From Hymenobacter siberiensis (GTDB lineage Bacteria; Bacteroidota; Bacteroidia; Cytophagales; Hymenobacteraceae): a DNA stretch of 64,000 nucleotides. Positions 60,124 to 64,000 of this stretch are shown one piece after another. Each line of letters starts with the position of its first letter. Within the stretch, counting starts at the first letter, position 1. Location: positions 1,116,001 to 1,180,000 of the forward strand of contig NZ_JAHLZY020000001.1 of the NCBI RefSeq assembly GCF_018967865.2, given 5' to 3'. The notes under the pieces are model-generated. The model was given only the letters and a program-made list of their open reading frames with translations, did not search any database and was not told where the DNA came from. A program made the position numbers and the translations under genes.

Positions 60124-62202
60124 ATGCCCATTCGCCTCCTACGTTTCTGGCCGCTGCTATTGCTGGCGGCTGCCTGCGCCCGCACGCCGCGCCCCAGCGC
60201 CGGCCTCGCCAACAAGTACCACGACGCCACCATTCGCCAAATCGGCACGGCGCAGGACGAGCGCAACACCGCCGCCATTCTGCCCTTCCTCACCGACGGC
60301 AACCCTACGTACCGGCGCGAAGCGGCCCTGGCGCTGGCCTCGGTGCAGGCGCCGGCGGCCGTGCCCGGCCTCCTCCCACTGCTGCGCGATGCCGACCCCG
60401 GCGTGCGCCGCGCCGCCGCCTACGCCCTGGGCCAGACCGGCGACAGCACCGCCGTGGACAGCCTGCGCGTGCGCGTCCTGCTGGAAAAAGACGGCACGGT
60501 GCGCCGCTACGTGCACGAAGCCCTGGGCCGCACCGTCACCCGCCACAGCCTACCCGAGCTCTGGCGCGTCGAAATCCTGAACGATACTTCCCGCGCCGCC
60601 GCCCTTGCCTGGGGCCTGAGCCGCGCCTCCCTGCGCGGCCTGGTTTCGCCCGAGAGCATCCGGCGCACCGTGCTGGTCCTGAATTCGCCCAAGCTGCCTG
60701 GGCGCGGCCGGCTGGCGGCGGTAGTGGCCCTGTCGCGCACCCGGGGGCTCGATGCTGAGTTGAAAAGACTGGCCGAGAACACGCTGTTGCGCGTGGTTCA
60801 GAAAGACCGTTCGTATGCCGTGCGAGCGGCAGCGGCCAGCACGCTGGGCAAAATTGCCAACCTGCCAGACATGGCTTCGATGCCCGTGCCGTCCACTCCA
60901 GTTAACATGGCCCCGCAGGCTCCTTCGCCAGCAGTAAAGGCACCCCCAGCGGCCCGCCAGGCAGCCGCCGTGCTCACCCGCCTCGCCACCAAGGACCCCG
61001 ACTACCGGGTGCGGCTCAGCGCCATTCGGGTCTTGCCCTTTGATGCGGAAAACTACCCGGCCAGCCGCAAAGCCGTGTTCACGGCCCTCAACCGCGACCA
61101 GCCCGCCGTGGCCCTCACGGCGGCCGAATGGCTGCTGGCCCATGCCAAGGGCGAATCGGGCGCGTTGCTGGCGGCCCTGGCCGATGGCAACCGGCAGGCC
61201 TCCGTGCGGGTGCGGGCGGCCTTGCTGCGGGCGGCCGTGCGCCACGCCAGTCCGGCGGCCCGGCCTAGCTTGGTCGAAACCATTTCGAAGCGCTACCCGG
61301 CCGCGCCCACGGTGTACGAAAAAGGCTTTTTGCTGGAAGCGCTGAGTGAAGACCCGGCCGCATTTGACTTCGTGCGGACCGAGGCGTTTGCGGCGGGGCA
61401 GTCGCCGGTGGTAGCGGGCTACGCGCTGGGCGCACTGCTCACCATGCGCCGCAGTGCCGATTTTCCGGCCGGCCGCCAGGCCGATTTTGCCGCCGCCATG
61501 CGCCAGGCCCTGGCCAGCGGCGACGTGGCCCAGCTCGGCACCGCCGCCGAGGCCCTGGCCGACACTAAACTCTACCCCCAGCCCCGGCCCGCCGACCTCG
61601 CGGCCCTGCGCCAGGCCCAGGCTAAGCTACAGTTGCCCCGCGAAATCGAAGCCTGGCAGGGCCTCCAACAGGCCCTCGATAAGCTGGAAAAATCGCCCAA
61701 ACCCACGTCCTCGCCGCTGGTCACGGCCGCGCAGCACCCCATCGACTGGGCCGTGGTGCAGGGCGTGCCGCTGGGCCAGCAGGTGCGGCTGCGTACCAGC
61801 AAGGGCATTATTTTATTGGAATTGAAGCCCGAGGAAGCGCCCGGCGCGGTGGCCAGCTTCGTCACGCTCATCGGCCAGCATTTCTACGACAACCTGTATT
61901 TCCACCGTGTGGTGCCCAATTTTGTGGCCCAGGGTGGCGACCCGCGCGGCGATGGCAACGGCAGCGCGCCTTACAATCTGCGCTCCGAGTTTGGCGACCT
62001 GCGCTACGAGGAGGGCAGCGTGGGCCTGGCCTCGGCCGGCAAAGACACCGAGAGCTGCCAGTTCTTCATTACCCACACGCCCACGCCGCACCTGGATGGC
62101 CGCTACCCCATTTTTGCCCAGGTAGTGGGCGGCATGGACGTAGTGCACAAGCTCGACATCGGCGACCAGATTCTGGGCGTGGAGCTGGTGGCGATGCCAT
62201 AA
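60124..62202 (+). CDS. Cyclophilin-type peptidyl-prolyl isomerase lipoprotein with HEAT repeats
   Basis: The 692-residue precursor has a lipobox (LLLLAAACARTP, Cys near 19), an N-terminal half of HEAT/Armadillo-like repeats (for example YRREAALALASVQAPAAVPG and VRRAAAYALGQTGDSTAVD), and a C-terminal cyclophilin domain from about residue 555. That domain has FYDNLYFHRVVPNFVAQGGD with the catalytic Arg, and SCQFFITHTPTPHLDGRY. It would isomerise Xaa-Pro bonds in envelope proteins, with HEAT repeats as a partner-binding scaffold. It is anchored to a membrane. Confidence 0.9.
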   Translation: MPIRLLRFWPLLLLAAACARTPRPSAGLANKYHDATIRQIGTAQDERNTAAILPFLTDGNPTYRREAALALASVQAPAAVPGLLPLLRDADPGVRRAAAYALGQTGDSTAVDSLRVRVLLEKDGTVRRYVHEALGRTVTRHSLPELWRVEILNDTSRAAALAWGLSRASLRGLVSPESIRRTVLVLNSPKLPGRGRLAAVVALSRTRGLDAELKRLAENTLLRVVQKDRSYAVRAAAASTLGKIANLPDMASMPVPSTPVNMAPQAPSPAVKAPPAARQAAAVLTRLATKDPDYRVRLSAIRVLPFDAENYPASRKAVFTALNRDQPAVALTAAEWLLAHAKGESGALLAALADGNRQASVRVRAALLRAAVRHASPAARPSLVETISKRYPAAPTVYEKGFLLEALSEDPAAFDFVRTEAFAAGQSPVVAGYALGALLTMRRSADFPAGRQADFAAAMRQALASGDVAQLGTAAEALADTKLYPQPRPADLAALRQAQAKLQLPREIEAWQGLQQALDKLEKSPKPTSSPLVTAAQHPIDWAVVQGVPLGQQVRLRTSKGIILLELKPEEAPGAVASFVTLIGQHFYDNLYFHRVVPNFVAQGGDPRGDGNGSAPYNLRSEFGDLRYEEGSVGLASAGKDTESCQFFITHTPTPHLDGRYPIFAQVVGGMDVVHKLDIGDQILGVELVAMP

Positions 62203-62227
62203 GCAATTTCGATAACGGCTGTCATTG

Positions 62228-62312
62228 GAGTTGTTTAGCAAGTCACAAAAGGTCCCCGAACGGTCATGCAGCGCGCAGCGAAGCATGACCGTTCGGGGAC
62301 TTTCTAAACAGC
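62228..62312. repeat. Palindromic repeat family A, copy 10
   Basis: GAGTTGTTTAGCAAGTCACA, core GTCCCCGAACGGTCATGCAG, and GGGGACTTTCTAAACAGCTT give an 85-nt element nearly identical to 56391-56476. It lies between the cyclophilin and MscS genes. Confidence 0.9.
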
Positions 62313-62349
62313 TTCATTATCAGCATTCTTTATTTTCTTTCAATTAATT

Positions 62350-63108
62350 ATGAATCAACTGACTAGCTACGCCCGGCAGTTCCAGGATATCGTTGTGCTC
62401 TACCTGCCCCGCCTGTTCATGGCCGGGGTGGCGCTGATGGTGGGCTGGTGGCTCATTGGCTGGGCCAGCCGCGTTGTGGCCAAAGCCTCCCGGCACCTGG
62501 ATGTGTCGTTGGCCTCGTTCCTGACCAGTCTGATTAACATCGTGCTCAAAGTGCTGCTGCTGATATCTGTGGCCGGTATGGTGGGTTTCGAAACCACGTC
62601 GTTTGTAGCAATTTTGGGGGCGGCGGGGCTGGCGGTGGGGCTGGCGTTGCAGGGCACGCTGGCCAATTTCGCGGGCGGCGTACTCATCCTCATTTTCAAG
62701 CCCTACGTGGTGGGCGATACCATTGAGTCGCAGGGTAAATCGGGCGAGGTGCGCGAAATCCAGATTTTCAATACCATCCTCGTCACCGGTCACGGCGATA
62801 CCATCATCCTGCCCAACGGGGCCACTTCCAACAACGTCATCATCAATAAAACGGCCCAGAATAAGGCCCTGGTCGAAATCGTGGCCGACCTCGAAAACCC
62901 CACCGACCTGGCCGCGCTACGCGCTTGGGCCATTCCGCTGATGGCGGCCGATGCTGACGTGCTGCCCACGCCCGCCCCGCAGGTCGTCGTCACTGCCCTC
63001 AAGCCGGGCGGCCTATCGGTAGCCTTCCGGGCCTACACGGCGGCCGGCTTCAGTGGCCCGGCCCAGGCGCGCCTCATCGAGCAGCTGCAGCAGGCGCTGG
63101 TTCGGTAG
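62350..63108 (+). CDS. Small-conductance mechanosensitive channel, MscS family
   Basis: The 252-residue protein has two or three transmembrane helices, then the pore-lining segment GAAGLAVGLALQGTLANFAGG, and the conserved beta-domain PYVVGDTIESQGKSGEVREI followed by GDTIILPNGATSNNVIINKT. It opens under membrane tension to release solutes in hypo-osmotic stress. Its length is close to that of the minimal MscS form, though the C-terminal domain is slightly shortened. Confidence 0.93.
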   Translation: MNQLTSYARQFQDIVVLYLPRLFMAGVALMVGWWLIGWASRVVAKASRHLDVSLASFLTSLINIVLKVLLLISVAGMVGFETTSFVAILGAAGLAVGLALQGTLANFAGGVLILIFKPYVVGDTIESQGKSGEVREIQIFNTILVTGHGDTIILPNGATSNNVIINKTAQNKALVEIVADLENPTDLAALRAWAIPLMAADADVLPTPAPQVVVTALKPGGLSVAFRAYTAAGFSGPAQARLIEQLQQALVR

Positions 63109-63371
63109 TGGGTGGGCTGCCCGGTACAACGGGTGTCGCAATGCTACGGGCCTCCAGTCATTGAAGAAGCTTCTGTGCCAGGAAAAAATCGGACGCTAAA
63201 GTCCGCAAGTGTGGTTATTCTCGTATCTATTAGCCTGGGGCTAACGGGCCGACTACTGCCCGGCTGAACCCCTTCTCGGCCAGTACCGCGCCCCCACTTG
63301 CCCAGGCAACGGCATTGTCGCTTACGCCGTTTTTATTCAATTACCGAAGAGCTTTTAGCTGACACATTCTT
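63109..63371. other. Intergenic region before the PAS sensor gene
   Basis: No gene or strong hairpin was found in these 263 bases. A GGACGCTAAAGTCCGC segment near 63191 recalls half of the family D palindrome. No promoter consensus match was fixed. Confidence 0.35.
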
Positions 63372-64000
63372 ATGACCCGTGCCGAGCTCGAAGTGGCGTT
63401 AGCCCAGCAGAAAACTGTGAATGCGGCCTTGCGCGCCCAGCTGGCGGTAGCCACCATGCCCTCTAAGGCGGCCTATGTGCCGCCCAGCCTGCTGGCTTAC
63501 GACGAGCAGCACACGGCTTTGGTGCTGACCAATAGCGCCGGCTATGTGCAGTGGGTAAACAAAGGCTTTACGAAGCTGTGCGGCCTGGAGCTGAGCGCGG
63601 TGGCCGGCCAAAAGCCAGACGCGTTCCTGCGCCCCAGCCTGCGCGATGAGGCCACGGTGGCGTACATCTGGGACAGCCAGATGCGTCGCGAGCCGTTTCA
63701 GTACGAGGTAATTAACCCGCGGCCGGGCGCTGATGGTTGGTTGCGCGTGAGCGTGCGGTCGGTGGCGGAGGCAGCCGATGGGGTGGTTCATTTCGTGGGC
63801 CTTCTCGAAGACATCACGGAGTGGAAACTGGCCCAGCTGCGGCTGGTAGACAGCGAGCGGCGCTTCCGCAACCTGGCCGAAAACGTACCCGGTGTGCTCT
63901 ACGAGTGGCAAAAAAAGGACGATGGCTCATTCTTTTTTAATTATGTGAGCCCCAAGGTGCAGGAGCTGTTCGGAGTGGTACCGTCCGAGCTCGGCCGTAT
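63372..64000 (+). CDS. PAS-domain sensor protein, probably histidine kinase (3'-truncated by window)
   Basis: The frame from ATG 63372 (MTRAELEVALAQQKTVNAAL) is open to the right edge of the window, giving 209 residues. A helical N-terminus precedes a first PAS domain (about residues 45-150; ALVLTNSAGYVQWVNKGF, EDITEWKLAQLRL). A second PAS domain begins with SERRFRNLAENVPGVLYEWQ. Tandem PAS domains linked by this helix usually lead into a histidine kinase, but the kinase part lies outside. No transmembrane segment is seen, so it may sense a cytoplasmic signal. Confidence 0.82.
   Translation, partial: MTRAELEVALAQQKTVNAALRAQLAVATMPSKAAYVPPSLLAYDEQHTALVLTNSAGYVQWVNKGFTKLCGLELSAVAGQKPDAFLRPSLRDEATVAYIWDSQMRREPFQYEVINPRPGADGWLRVSVRSVAEAADGVVHFVGLLEDITEWKLAQLRLVDSERRFRNLAENVPGVLYEWQKKDDGSFFFNYVSPKVQELFGVVPSELGR

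Noticed and set aside
1..64000. tRNA, rRNA, CRISPR array or complete insertion sequence
   Set aside because: None was recognised by reading; no cloverleaf, rRNA core sequence, regular repeat-spacer pattern or transposase gene was found.

Overview
The window looks like chromosomal DNA of a GC-rich Bacteroidota, most likely a Hymenobacter-type member of Cytophagales. This is an inference from gene content: type IX secretion (T9SS) C-terminal sorting tails, a Bacteroidota-type promoter (TTTG, 19 bp, TAnnTTTG) before rpsT, IPExxxVDY and DUF3857 families, PorV-like barrels, and many short palindromic intergenic repeats. No rRNA, tRNA, CRISPR array or complete insertion sequence was seen.

Layout. 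1-15 kb is mostly core: the end of a family 2 glycosyltransferase, an ECF sigma factor, rsmG, a YheT-type hydrolase, rpsT, a broken T9SS cargo gene, pyk with an IPExxxVDY gene, acpP-fabF-rnc, nadE, a sigma factor with a small membrane partner, and lgt. 15-24.4 kb is envelope: a beta-propeller-like lipoprotein, yidD, a YgjP-type metalloprotease, a PorV-like barrel, a helix-hairpin-helix outer-membrane protein and a 1168-residue T9SS cargo. 24.5-30.8 kb is three tandem DUF3857 paralogues. 31-38.5 kb holds an MFS transporter, DUF1294, an ABC exporter, two adjacent pseudogenes (Uma2 and histidine phosphatase) and a DUF4136 lipoprotein.

38.6-55 kb is a nearly complete purine degradation cluster: guanine deaminase, XdhA/XdhB/XdhC, membrane urate oxidase PuuD, UraH, UraD, AllB, AllC and AllE, plus a CitE/malate-synthase-like enzyme (DUF6986 type). 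Together they would take guanine through xanthine, urate and allantoin to ureidoglycolate, with glyoxylate as the expected carbon product. An AT-rich island (48.4-50.4 kb) sits inside this cluster. It carries a HipA-like kinase, a DUF3037-like partner and a 29-codon ORF upstream, all joined by 4-nt ATGA overlaps.

55-64 kb has an outer-membrane lipoprotein, a redoxin next to a cytochrome c / copper monooxygenase-like T9SS protein, a glycosyltransferase, a HEAT-repeat cyclophilin lipoprotein, a small MscS channel and the start of a PAS sensor protein.

The most pervasive non-genic signal is a set of palindromic repeat families between genes. Several have conserved loops and inverted copies, and some run into the ends or linkers of genes (xdhB, xdhA, allC, nadE and the signal peptide of the helix-hairpin-helix protein).
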